From contig DS999228.1 in the NCBI GenBank assembly GCA_000156295.1, positions 62,001-126,000 on the forward strand: a stretch of DNA of 64,000 nucleotides, in the 5' to 3' direction. A program made the translations under genes and the position numbers. Positions 27,171-36,448 of the stretch are shown in pieces. Under the pieces are notes generated by a model. That model searched no databases. It was not told the origin of the DNA and was given only the letters and a program-made list of their open reading frames with translations. Source of the stretch: a marine gamma proteobacterium HTCC2148. GTDB lineage: Bacteria; Pseudomonadota; Gammaproteobacteria; Pseudomonadales; Halieaceae. Numbering within the stretch: position 1 is the first letter of the stretch; every line of letters starts with the position of its first letter.

Positions 27171-28889
27171 ATGAACCAGCAAGACATCATTCTGAGCCTT
27201 CCTGAGCATCTGCGGCGATTCGTCAAAACCCAAAAATACAGCGATTACACTGCTATAGATCAGGCTGTATGGCGCTTCGTCATGAAGCACCTTAGCAATC
27301 AACTTAGCGAAACTGCGCATCCAGTGTATCTAGATGGCTTGGCGAGAACAGGCATTTCCCTGAATCAAATTCCCTCGATCGAGGAAATGAATGAGTGCCT
27401 TGCCAAGCTGGGCTGGCGCGCAGTAGTCGTCGACGGATTTATTCCGCCAGCAATTTTTATGGAATTCCAAGCACTCAAGATACTGGTCATTGCGCTGGAA
27501 ATGCGCAGTGTAAATCATATTTTTTATACCCCGGCACCGGACATCGTTCACGAATCTGCCGGCCATGCTCCATTTATTGTCGACATCGACTACGCTGAAT
27601 TTTTGCAAAGCTTTGGCGAGGTCGGCATGAAGGCGATTGCCACTCGAGCCGACTTGGAGCAGTACGAGGCCATCCGTAAGTTATCAATTCTCAAAGAGTG
27701 CCCCGGCAGTACTGATGAAGCGATCGCCAAGGCCGAGACAGATCTGAAGTCGCTGACAAACGATAGCAACCCTCCGTCAGAGGCTGCTTTACTCACTCGA
27801 CTCCACTGGTGGACAGTAGAATATGGACTGGTTGGAAAAGTTGAGGATTATCGAATTTTTGGTGCTGGGCTACTCTCTTCCCTGAGTGAAAGTGCCCAAT
27901 GCCTTGACGACAGCGCAGTAAAAAAGATACCTCTGACGGTGGATGCGGTCAGCCAAAGTTACGACATTACCCAAGAGCAACCGCAGCTTTATGTCACCCA
28001 AAGCTGCAAGCATCTTAGCCAGGTATTGGAGGAATTTGCAGAATCCATGTGTTTTCGCAAAGGCGGCGCCGCATCACTGCGCACTGCGATTAATGCTGGC
28101 AGCATGTGCACGGCCAGCTATGATTCGGGCATGCAGGTGAGCGGAGTGTTCACTGAGGTGCTGTGCGACGCCGTGGATAACGCGATTTACCTGCGCACCG
28201 AGGGGCCCACTCAATTGGCCTATATTGAAAGGGAAATCATTGGTCATGGCGTGAATTATCATAGCCAGGGCTTTGGCTCGCCTATCGGTCATATCAAGGA
28301 TCTCAATCGCTGCTTGTCCCAGTACAGCATTGATGAACTGAAGGGCCATGACATCGCCATGGGGCAGCGCGTTCGACTGGATTACCTGTCCGGGATCACT
28401 GTCGAGGGCCTATTAGAAAAAATACATCGGCATGATCATCGTAACCTGATTCTGACCTTCACCGATTGCACCGTGACTACTCTGCACGGGCGTATACTGT
28501 TTGATCCCGCCTGGGGGGTCTACGACCTCGCTGTAGGCTCCAATATCAATTCAGTGTATGGCGGTGTAGCCGACAGGGAAACTCTGCAACTCTACAAACC
28601 CACTTCCATTACCGACACTATTCAGACTGCCGAGGACGATGTTTTGCTGGGCCACTATGCGTTTGTAAATGCATTACGAAAACTGGCTAAACCCGTTGAA
28701 GATCAAGCAATTTTGAAGCAGCTGGAAATAGCCTTAGCGTCCTATCCGCAAGAGTGGTTACTGAGGGTCGAAATGCTGGCTGTCGCTGCCCGTCCTCTGC
28801 GGAACCAGTTGAAGAGAGAGTTAACGAGCCTGGGTCAATCGAACAGCTCACTTCAACACTTGACTGCGCTGGCGCTTGATTCAAAATAG
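27171..28889 (+). CDS. Pterin-dependent aromatic amino acid (phenylalanine) hydroxylase, long form
   Basis: This 572-residue protein has the biopterin-dependent hydroxylase core in residues about 1-300. The iron ligands are H127 and H132 in PDIVHESAGHAPF and E217 in HWWTVEYGL. It most likely converts phenylalanine to tyrosine. The usual bacterial enzyme has about 260-300 residues; here some 270 further residues follow, with no domain I can name (it includes GLLEKIHRHDHRNLILTF and FDPAWGVYDLAVGSNINS). The start is the ATG at 27171, 4 bp after the maiA stop. The next gene encodes a dihydropteridine-reductase-like SDR, which fits cofactor recycling. Confidence 0.9.
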   Translation: MNQQDIILSLPEHLRRFVKTQKYSDYTAIDQAVWRFVMKHLSNQLSETAHPVYLDGLARTGISLNQIPSIEEMNECLAKLGWRAVVVDGFIPPAIFMEFQALKILVIALEMRSVNHIFYTPAPDIVHESAGHAPFIVDIDYAEFLQSFGEVGMKAIATRADLEQYEAIRKLSILKECPGSTDEAIAKAETDLKSLTNDSNPPSEAALLTRLHWWTVEYGLVGKVEDYRIFGAGLLSSLSESAQCLDDSAVKKIPLTVDAVSQSYDITQEQPQLYVTQSCKHLSQVLEEFAESMCFRKGGAASLRTAINAGSMCTASYDSGMQVSGVFTEVLCDAVDNAIYLRTEGPTQLAYIEREIIGHGVNYHSQGFGSPIGHIKDLNRCLSQYSIDELKGHDIAMGQRVRLDYLSGITVEGLLEKIHRHDHRNLILTFTDCTVTTLHGRILFDPAWGVYDLAVGSNINSVYGGVADRETLQLYKPTSITDTIQTAEDDVLLGHYAFVNALRKLAKPVEDQAILKQLEIALASYPQEWLLRVEMLAVAARPLRNQLKRELTSLGQSNSSLQHLTALALDSK

Positions 28890-28921
28890 GCTGCTACAAA
28901 TCATATCGGGAAATCGAAAGC

Positions 28922-29593
28922 ATGTTGAAGAACAGTCGCGTAGTAATCACCGGAGCCGCAGGCACGCTGGGCCAGGCTGCTGCGAAAGTTGCCAAAGAGA
29001 AAGGCGCAACAACTATTGGTTTGGACATTGTCGCTGCAGATTCGCTTCCACATCTTGATAGCTATCATCAAGTAGACCTGCTGAACCGCGAGTCTACATC
29101 CGCTTGTATCGCAAACATCGGCAACTTCGACGCACTGATTAACATTGCTGGCGGATTCGCCATGGGACTGGAAGTGGCAGAGGCTTCCGATGAGCAATGG
29201 GACTGGATGTTCCAAATAAACGTGCAAACCCTGCGCAATGTGATGATATCGAGCGTACCTATGCTCAAGGCCCAGGGCGGCGGAAAAGTCGTCAATATAG
29301 GTGCCCTGGGGGCAGCGAGCGGTGGCGGCGCGATGAGCGCATACTGCTGCGCCAAATCTTCAGTAATGCGTCTCACCGAAAGTCTGTCAGAAGAATTAAA
29401 AGGCGACGGTATTAATGTTAACGCAGTGCTTCCCAGTATCATCGATACCCCACCGAACCGTGAAGCCATGCCAGATGCAGATTTCGCGCAGTGGGTTGAT
29501 CCAGAAAAGCTGGCTCAGGTCATTTGCTTCCTGGCCTCAGACGAGGCCACTGCCATTCACGGTGCTTTACTGCCGGTGAAAGGTCTGGTCTAA
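28922..29593 (+). CDS. SDR oxidoreductase resembling dihydropteridine reductase
   Basis: This 223-residue classical-type SDR has the cofactor motif TGAAGTLG at residues 10-17, NIAGG near 74 and catalytic Y141/K145 in AYCCAKSSV. The segment VLPSIIDTPPNREAMPDADF followed by W191 matches the LPxxxDTPxNRxxMPxADFxxW pattern I know from quinonoid dihydropteridine reductase. As the last gene of the operon, 32 bp after the pterin-dependent hydroxylase, it is a good candidate for regenerating tetrahydropterin. Other SDRs share parts of this pattern, so this is likely rather than certain. Confidence 0.85.
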   Translation: MLKNSRVVITGAAGTLGQAAAKVAKEKGATTIGLDIVAADSLPHLDSYHQVDLLNRESTSACIANIGNFDALINIAGGFAMGLEVAEASDEQWDWMFQINVQTLRNVMISSVPMLKAQGGGKVVNIGALGAASGGGAMSAYCCAKSSVMRLTESLSEELKGDGINVNAVLPSIIDTPPNREAMPDADFAQWVDPEKLAQVICFLASDEATAIHGALLPVKGLV

Positions 29594-29621
29594 GCACGCC
29601 GACACCGGACAGACGCCGTTA

Positions 29622-31229
29622 CTAGGGGTCTATACGCGGCACTGATTTTAACAGGGCCTGCGTATAAGGATGCTCGGGCCTGGTCAGTATCTGTTCGGCA
29701 GTACCCTGCTCTACCAGCTTACCCAGCTGCATTACGCCCACATGATGTGCAAGGCTGGGAACGATAGACAGGTCATGGGTAATGAATAGATAGGAAACAC
29801 CAAAATCACGCTGCAACTCCTGCAGCAAGTCCAATACTTCTGCACGAATACTCACGTCCAGAGCGCTGGTTGGCTCATCACAGATAATCAACTCAGGCTC
29901 AACTGCGAGCGCCCTGGCAATCGCTATTCGCTGTAGCTGGCCGCCAGAAAACTCATGCGGGTAGCGGGAGGCGAACTCGGGACCTAACTGCACTCGAGTC
30001 AACAACTCGTCAATACGTTTGTCTCGCTCTTCCTTGTTAAGCCCTAGGCCCAGACTAATCATTCCCTCGGTGATAATTTCACCCACAGAAAGTCGCGGGT
30101 TCATCGACGAAAACGGGTTTTGAAAGATCACCTGAATCTGTTTGCGATAAGGCAGCATTTCCTTGCGCCCAAGGTCCTGTATTTCTTTGCCGTTGAAAGA
30201 GACTCGGCCTCCGGCTATGGACTCTAGGTTGAGTATTGCCCTGCCCAGCGTAGATTTCCCGCTGCCAGACTCACCGACCAGCGCGTATGTCTCGGCTCTG
30301 CCGATAGCCAGTGACACACCGTCAACAGCACGAGTGTGATCGACAACGCGCTGCAGCACTCCTTTACGTATCGGAAAGTGAATTTTCACGTCGTCCAATT
30401 GCAGCAGTGGCTCTTCAACCGCTGCACTCTGAAAGTGACTCAGATCGGGAAGAGCATCGATCAAGCGACGACTGTACTCTTCTTTGGGGTTGTGGAAAAA
30501 GTCATCGACGCCAGCTCGCTCAATAATTTCGCCCCGATACATCACAGCTACTTCGTCAGCGGTGTTGCGGACAACGCCCATGTCGTGAGTGATCAAAAGA
30601 ACAGCCAGCTTGCGCGACTCAGTCAGTTCCCTGATCAACTTAAGCACTTGCTCCTGTATGGTGACATCCAGTGCAGTTGTCGGCTCATCAGCAATCAGGA
30701 CTTCGGGCTCACACGCCAGCGCCATGGCAATCATTACCCTTTGCTGCTGCCCACCCGATAATTCATGGGGGTAAAAATCAAAACGCTGTTCGGAATCAGG
30801 TATGCCCACTTCGTTAAACAACTGCACCACACGATTGCGCAGCGCACTACCCCGCAGATCCGTGTGCAAGCGCAGTGTTTCTGCAACCTGCTGACCGACT
30901 GTTTGTACTGGGTTCAGGGCGGTCATGGCGTTCTGGAAAATCATTGCCACGCGACGCCCGCGTACCGTTTGCATATTGGATTCGGAAAGCTCAAACAAGT
31001 CCTGATCACCAACGCTTACGGCACCGGATGTGATTTCAAGCGCATCTGGCAATAGCCGCATCGCCGCCATTGATGTCACTGACTTGCCGCTGCCAGATTC
31101 ACCGACCAGGGCAAATATTTTGCCCTCCTGCAGCTCGAGTGACACGCCCTTGAGAATTTCAACTCCGGTTTCAGCAAGCGCAACCCGAAGGTCGTTTATG
31201 CGCATCCTTACATTGGTCACTTCACTCAT
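29622..31229 (-). CDS. yejF: Dual ATP-binding subunit of peptide ABC importer (YejF-like)
   Basis: This 535-residue fusion of two ABC ATPase domains has two Walker A motifs, both GESGSGKS (near residues 40 and 318), and two signature motifs, ELSGGQQQRV and EFSGGQLQRI. Both Walker B sites, LIADEPTTALD and IICDEPTSALD, are intact. This is the layout of YejF and related oligopeptide/dipeptide importers. Its start overlaps the permease stop (ATGA). It is the last gene of a four-gene minus-strand operon and converges on the SDR gene. Confidence 0.93.
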   Translation of the reverse strand: MSEVTNVRMRINDLRVALAETGVEILKGVSLELQEGKIFALVGESGSGKSVTSMAAMRLLPDALEITSGAVSVGDQDLFELSESNMQTVRGRRVAMIFQNAMTALNPVQTVGQQVAETLRLHTDLRGSALRNRVVQLFNEVGIPDSEQRFDFYPHELSGGQQQRVMIAMALACEPEVLIADEPTTALDVTIQEQVLKLIRELTESRKLAVLLITHDMGVVRNTADEVAVMYRGEIIERAGVDDFFHNPKEEYSRRLIDALPDLSHFQSAAVEEPLLQLDDVKIHFPIRKGVLQRVVDHTRAVDGVSLAIGRAETYALVGESGSGKSTLGRAILNLESIAGGRVSFNGKEIQDLGRKEMLPYRKQIQVIFQNPFSSMNPRLSVGEIITEGMISLGLGLNKEERDKRIDELLTRVQLGPEFASRYPHEFSGGQLQRIAIARALAVEPELIICDEPTSALDVSIRAEVLDLLQELQRDFGVSYLFITHDLSIVPSLAHHVGVMQLGKLVEQGTAEQILTRPEHPYTQALLKSVPRIDP

Positions 31230-32596
31230 GACTCTGACCTCCGGCTGGCGGTGCGAGGATCAAAAGCATCGCGCACCAGATCCGAGAAAAGGTTGGCTGC
31301 CAGCACCAGAATGAACATGAAAAAGAATGCACCGGTTAGAGTCCACCAGATAGCAGGCTCGCGGGAGAGTTCTGACCGCGCACCGTTGATCATGTTGCCC
31401 CAACTACCCATCGAAGGGTCTATGCCAACGCCGATGTAAGACAGTACGGCCTCGGCCAAAACCAACGCTGAAAAATCCAGAACGAAAGTAATCAAAATGA
31501 TGTGGACCACGTTGGGCAGAATGTGACGAGTGAGTATCCGGGTATGGCTAACACCAAACGCATGGGCAGCCTGAACGTAACCAAGTTGGCTGATCTTGAG
31601 GGTTTCTGCCCTGATCAGTCGACACAGGGTAGACCAACTAGTGACACCCAGAATAAAGCACAGGGCGATAAACCGCGCATCTGCCTTCTCCATGCCGATA
31701 GAGAAAAAATCCGGATTCAAGTCGATGTACACCTGGAACAACAGGACCGAAGCTGCAATTAACAAAATACTGGGTATTGAGCTCAGCGTGGTGTAGAGGT
31801 ACTGCACAAGATCATCAATCCAGCCCTTGAAGTAGCCCGCAGAGACGCCCAGAGTGACCGCAATAGGTAACATGATCAAGGTCGACAAGGTGCCTAGCAG
31901 AACACCCGTGCGAATGCCCTTCAGACTCTGGTACGCAACGTCGGCACCGCCTCTATCTGTTCCCAGCACATGATAATGATGACTGATACAGATCAACCAG
32001 GTGAAAAAGCAAATCACCACCGCCTGAACACCCCATGAGGCGTACCAGGGGTTGGGGCTTGAGCGCAGTAACAGCCACTGTGGGAAAATCGCTAACAGTG
32101 AAAAAAGCAGGCCCCACATCACTGCCACCAGCGTTTTGGCCATCACGTCTGCTAGCTGCTGAGAGGCGTCTGAAAGATGCGTACCCGCATGCTCTAACTC
32201 GGGGTAATCCCTGATTGAATTACCCTCGTCATCTTTCATGTTCTTTTTTTCAAACGAAATCAGCGCAAAAGGTGCTGAGTAAGTACGCTCAAAACGATCG
32301 CCCATTCCCTGCAACATCACATCAAGGGCACTCGTCACCTTGTTATCGTAGAAAATCTCGTCGGTTTGCAAGCCCTCAGGATTTTCCAGGGCTTTGCGAA
32401 AATGCATTGAATCCAACAAGGCAACGCCCACATAGGTGAGAATGACGGTGAACGCGACCATTCCCAGTCGGGAGGAGAACACTTCCCCCCAGCGCTCCCT
32501 TGTTTGCGGGTCTTGCCGAAGCTTATAAAAAAACAGGATCAGCGCTACGACCAGCATAAAAATCAGCGCATCGGACCACAATAGAACAGGCTTCAT
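31226..32596 (-). CDS. yejE: ABC transporter permease (YejE-like)
   Basis: A 456-residue permease with an N-terminal helix, a long soluble insertion (about residues 60-165) and then the DppC-type core. The EAA loop is AAHAFGVSHTRILTRHILPN, followed by SALVLAEAVLSYIGVGIDP, as in YejE and DppC. The large periplasmic insert before the core is typical of YejE rather than DppC. It is transcribed with yejB and yejF. Confidence 0.93.
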   Translation of the reverse strand: MKPVLLWSDALIFMLVVALILFFYKLRQDPQTRERWGEVFSSRLGMVAFTVILTYVGVALLDSMHFRKALENPEGLQTDEIFYDNKVTSALDVMLQGMGDRFERTYSAPFALISFEKKNMKDDEGNSIRDYPELEHAGTHLSDASQQLADVMAKTLVAVMWGLLFSLLAIFPQWLLLRSSPNPWYASWGVQAVVICFFTWLICISHHYHVLGTDRGGADVAYQSLKGIRTGVLLGTLSTLIMLPIAVTLGVSAGYFKGWIDDLVQYLYTTLSSIPSILLIAASVLLFQVYIDLNPDFFSIGMEKADARFIALCFILGVTSWSTLCRLIRAETLKISQLGYVQAAHAFGVSHTRILTRHILPNVVHIILITFVLDFSALVLAEAVLSYIGVGIDPSMGSWGNMINGARSELSREPAIWWTLTGAFFFMFILVLAANLFSDLVRDAFDPRTASRRSES

Positions 32597-32609
32597 TCTC
32601 TCGCGACCC

Positions 32610-33587
32610 TCAGCTTAATCTTACCCGGGGATCAGCCCAGGTATAAGAAATGTCAGTGAGTATCAGCCCCACGATATAAAGGATGGAACCGATAAAGACC
32701 ATGCTTCGCACAATGGCGAAGTCCTGTGATTTGATCGCGTCCAGCATATAGCTTCCCAATCCCGGGATACCGAAGAAAGATTCAATCAGTAAACTGCCCA
32801 TGAATAAGGCCGGCACCAATACCACTACACCGGTGAGGATGGGAATAAGTGCATTGGGTAAAATGTGGTTGAAGAGAATGCTGATTTCGCTGGCGCCCTT
32901 GGCCCTGGCGGTGCGCACATAATCCTGGTTGGCTTCCTCCAGAAACAGGGTTCTGTACCAACGTGCACCAGACCCTATACCCGCAACCACACCCACCATT
33001 ACCGGAAGAATTAGAAATCGCCACACTTGCCCATCCGGGTGGAAGCCAGAAACAGGAACCAGTTTCCAGGTTTTCGCGATAAGGTATTGCCCTCCAATAA
33101 TGTAAAACAGATATGAAATAGACATCAGCGACACAAAAACGAATACCGCCCATCGATCCAGCTTGGTGCCATGAAACATCACCACCATTAAGGCCACACA
33201 AATATTAACCCCGATACCCACCGCAAACGTGGGCAAGGCCACCGCAAGGCTGGGCCACATGCGATTAGAGACATCGGTCGTAATATCTCTACCGCTCTCT
33301 GATCGACCAAAATCAAACGCAAACAACCGCAGCGATTTGTTAAAGAAAATTGTATCGGTGATGGCGTCAATACCACTGGCTTCATCATTAACAAACAAGG
33401 GCTTGTCGTAGCCGTTTTTGACTTTCCACTTTTCGATAGCCTCCGGGGTGACATACTTTTCTCCCAGCTGCGAAACAGCCATATCGTCAGGAGAATTCAC
33501 CACAAAGAACAGGGTAAACGTCAGCAGGTTTACCCCGATCAGGATAGGAATGGCGTAAAACAAGCGTCGAATGATATAAGCGAGCAT
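32610..33587 (-). CDS. yejB: ABC transporter permease (YejB-like)
   Basis: A 325-residue DppB/YejB-type permease. The N-terminus MLAYIIRRLFYAIPILIGVN is characteristic, an extended periplasmic loop follows, and the EAA motif is RTARAKGASEISILFNHILP near residue 220. Its start codon touches the stop of the binding-protein gene, and yejE follows after 13 bp, so the whole importer is one operon. Confidence 0.93.
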   Translation of the reverse strand: MLAYIIRRLFYAIPILIGVNLLTFTLFFVVNSPDDMAVSQLGEKYVTPEAIEKWKVKNGYDKPLFVNDEASGIDAITDTIFFNKSLRLFAFDFGRSESGRDITTDVSNRMWPSLAVALPTFAVGIGVNICVALMVVMFHGTKLDRWAVFVFVSLMSISYLFYIIGGQYLIAKTWKLVPVSGFHPDGQVWRFLILPVMVGVVAGIGSGARWYRTLFLEEANQDYVRTARAKGASEISILFNHILPNALIPILTGVVVLVPALFMGSLLIESFFGIPGLGSYMLDAIKSQDFAIVRSMVFIGSILYIVGLILTDISYTWADPRVRLS

Positions 33588-35761
33588 TACTGGCTACCTG
33601 TATTTTTGGCGGTGGCGTTCTGGCGACGACGATAGGCGGTGATGCCGGGGAGTACCAATCCGATCATCAACACTGCACCGGCAAATAACGGCCAGGTGAT
33701 CGGCTGGTTCCACTCGGCGCGTTTAAGCTGCCGCATTTCATCATCAATATTGATGTACTTGAGGGTGGCCTTGGAGATCCCGTGGCGCTTGGTATTGCTG
33801 ACCCAAGGATTAGAGAGGTAAATATCCTTGGGGTAATAAGCAAACAACCAAACCGCTTCCTCCCTATAGATTTCTACCATTCGGGCAACCATCGCATCTC
33901 GTTCTGGGCCGCGTGGCGAGACACGAACCTGGCGGAACAACTCGTCATATTCGGCGTGCTCAAAATTTGAATTATTAGCGCCGTCGCACTTACAAATTAG
34001 TGGGCTTTCTGGGCTGAAGAGCAGGAACAGGAAGTTTTCCGGATCAGGATAATCTGCCAACCAGCCATGGGAATAGATTTGCGTATTGCCAGTGAGCAGT
34101 TTTTCTCGAGTCCGGTTCCAGTCTGCAGGACGGTACTCGACCTGAACACCAATCTGACCAAAGGCACGATCCATCCAGTTCATCGTGGTATTACTAACGG
34201 CTTGGCTCTGCACATCAATAAAGATTTTTAATGGCTCTCCAGTGCGTTCATCCCTGCCATTGGGATAGCCTGCCTCAACCAGTAACTGTCTGGCTTCGTC
34301 TATTGAACGCCGTGCAGCGCCTCCATCAATCCACTCGTGCGTCAGGGGATTAATACCGGCTTCACCTTCCAGATGACCGGGAATACCGGGAGGTATTGGG
34401 CTAGGCGCATTTATTCCATTACCTTTGTAGAAAATGGCCAGGTACTCTTCGACATTGAAAGCGATTTGTAGCGCCCTGCGCAGTTTGCGCTTCTCTTCGG
34501 TGTAGCCCCCAACAACCGGGTCTCGCATATTGAAACCGTAGTAGTAAATCCCTGGTTTCACATCGGGGTCCATGTTGATGCCATGATCTGCCACGTCCCC
34601 GGACATCTCAACGCCATCAGGGCCTACCGTAAAGGCCTGGTCGAAAACGTTATTTGTATTACCGTGATTTTCGCCTGAGCGATCGTAATAGCCCTGAAGA
34701 AACTTGGTCCACAGCGGCAACACCTCTTTCTCGAGCCTGAAGACCGCTCGATCCACCAGTGGCAGACGCTTACCCGCATCCACCAGATTCCCCGCTTCGA
34801 GATCCCCAGGGCCGCCCTCAGAAGGGAAGTAATCCTCGCGGAAATTGGGATTACGCACCAGTACGATTTCGCTGTTGGGGTCGTTTTTCTCCATCATGAA
34901 CGGCCCGGAGCCCACCGGCCACCAATCCAGCGTCAAGTTGCGGTCGATAAAGCCTGGGTTGTGGTAAAAGCGATCCACCTCTGGAGGAATTGGCGAAAAG
35001 AAACGCATGGCCAGCCAGTAGATAAACTGGGGATAGCGGCCGTATATAGTGAGCGTCAAGGTGTGCTCGTCAACCACCTCGAGGCCTTCCATGGGGTACT
35101 CATCAAGATTCAGCCATTGATCGCGAGGGACCTCGGCCAACTGAGCCGTAAACTCTTTCATGCCTACAATATACTGAGCCATAAAACCAAGCATCGGCGA
35201 GCCCAGTTCCGGATCTGCCAATCGCTTGATACCATAAACGTAGTCGTTGGCGTGCACAGCCCTGTCGCCCGTTTGGGGAAAATCAGGGATTGATCGAAAG
35301 CGAGCGCCCTCGCTGGCGCTATCGAATAGGTAAAGCGGATCACCGCTATCGTCAACCGCAAGAGATGGGTGTGGTTGATAGCGAGCGTCAGGCCGCACTT
35401 TCAACGTATAGCGGCTAAAGGCTACGTCGCCTTCTTCTGCAACCTCATTGCCTTGCTCATCCAGGAAAGTGACAACAGGTCGATCCTCTACGCCCAGGGG
35501 AATCAGTTCATAGGGCCGCTTCAGAAAGTGATAGCCCATCGGTGACTCGTAGATCTGGCTGAGAAACACGTTCTCATCAGACGCATACGAAACCGCAGGG
35601 TCAAGGTGTTTGGGCGGCGCAGGAGACATCACCGATTGATAGACCAGTTGGCCTTCAGGCGATGGCGGATTCGGGTTATTCCATGGATCTTCTCCGCATC
35701 CGGATAGGAGCAAGAGGAGTGCCAACCCGAGGGCGGCGCGCGTTGCGCTCAGGATCTTCAT
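33587..35761 (-). CDS. yejA: Solute-binding lipoprotein of peptide ABC importer (family 5)
   Basis: This 724-residue extracellular solute-binding protein of the oligopeptide/dipeptide family starts at the ATG at 35761, which gives a clean lipoprotein signal (LALLLLLSGC). The binding-protein core has SPMGYHFLKRPYELIPLG, GSGPFMMEKNDPNSEIVLVR and IEYRPADWNRT-like blocks (VEYRPADWNRTREKLL). An unusual feature is a C-terminal hydrophobic segment (FAGAVLMIGLVLPGITAY) with a basic tail, so the protein may be tethered in the inner membrane at its C-terminus as well as lipidated. The position as first gene of the importer operon supports the role; the peptide specificity is unknown. Confidence 0.88.
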   Translation of the reverse strand: MKILSATRAALGLALLLLLSGCGEDPWNNPNPPSPEGQLVYQSVMSPAPPKHLDPAVSYASDENVFLSQIYESPMGYHFLKRPYELIPLGVEDRPVVTFLDEQGNEVAEEGDVAFSRYTLKVRPDARYQPHPSLAVDDSGDPLYLFDSASEGARFRSIPDFPQTGDRAVHANDYVYGIKRLADPELGSPMLGFMAQYIVGMKEFTAQLAEVPRDQWLNLDEYPMEGLEVVDEHTLTLTIYGRYPQFIYWLAMRFFSPIPPEVDRFYHNPGFIDRNLTLDWWPVGSGPFMMEKNDPNSEIVLVRNPNFREDYFPSEGGPGDLEAGNLVDAGKRLPLVDRAVFRLEKEVLPLWTKFLQGYYDRSGENHGNTNNVFDQAFTVGPDGVEMSGDVADHGINMDPDVKPGIYYYGFNMRDPVVGGYTEEKRKLRRALQIAFNVEEYLAIFYKGNGINAPSPIPPGIPGHLEGEAGINPLTHEWIDGGAARRSIDEARQLLVEAGYPNGRDERTGEPLKIFIDVQSQAVSNTTMNWMDRAFGQIGVQVEYRPADWNRTREKLLTGNTQIYSHGWLADYPDPENFLFLLFSPESPLICKCDGANNSNFEHAEYDELFRQVRVSPRGPERDAMVARMVEIYREEAVWLFAYYPKDIYLSNPWVSNTKRHGISKATLKYINIDDEMRQLKRAEWNQPITWPLFAGAVLMIGLVLPGITAYRRRQNATAKNTGSQ

Positions 35762-36022
35762 AGTAATAAAAACCTGGTGAAATCTTTTTTTGTAGGACAC
35801 TTGTGGCGTCAAGCGCGCAAGATTACCTGTACCTGAGGTAACTCACAACTAGCAACTGCCAATGTTTGCAGCTAGTTATAGATTGAGGCAGTGTTAATGT
35901 GTCGCTTCCCAGCTGATATAACGGCTAGAGGGCCCTTTCCCTCAACTAAAACTGCCCCTGGATGAGTATTTTTTGCGTCTCCATTACACTCTAGACTAGA
36001 CAGCAACAATCAGGGATTCAAA
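35762..36022. promoter_or_regulatory. Divergent control region between yejA and cupin gene
   Basis: A 261-bp gap lies between divergent genes and must contain both promoters. A TACACT hexamer at about 35985 could be the -10 of the cupin gene, but no good -35 stands out. No palindrome or terminator was noticed. Confidence 0.35.
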
Positions 36023-36382
36023 ATGATAAAAACCATTAAAGATGTGGTGAGCTTCAGCAATAGCAGGGCTGAAGTTGAGACCTACCCGACCCCGGCAGAG
36101 AAGCTGGTGAAAGGCTCACCCATGCAAAATGCCACAACCCACTTTGAGGTAGATGACAAGTTTTTTGCGGGTGAGTGGGGTGCGGAAGTTGGCTGCTGGA
36201 AGGTCACTTATACCGAGAACGAGTATTTCCATATTCTCAGTGGAAAATCCATATTACGAGACTCACGGGGTAATGAAATTGCGCTCAATGCCGGCGACAA
36301 GGCCTGCGTACCGGCAGGCTTCGAGGGCGAATGGGAAGTGATTGAGCCAACCCAGAAGATCTTCGTGATCTATGAGCCATAA
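36023..36382 (+). CDS. Small cupin-domain protein
   Basis: A 119-residue single-domain cupin of the Cupin_3/DUF861 (EutQ-like) type. The core runs from residue 45 to 115 with FAGEWGAEVGCWKVTYTENE, FHILSGKSIL and GDKACVPAGFEGEWEV. These small cupins are mostly uncharacterised or bind small metabolites. It stands alone between the divergent importer operon and dbpA. No function is assigned. Confidence 0.85.
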   Translation: MIKTIKDVVSFSNSRAEVETYPTPAEKLVKGSPMQNATTHFEVDDKFFAGEWGAEVGCWKVTYTENEYFHILSGKSILRDSRGNEIALNAGDKACVPAGFEGEWEVIEPTQKIFVIYEP

Positions 36383-36448
36383 GATCCTTAAAAGCCTGAC
36401 AATCTGGTACACTGCGCGCCCCAAAACCCTAACCGACGGGCCTTTACC

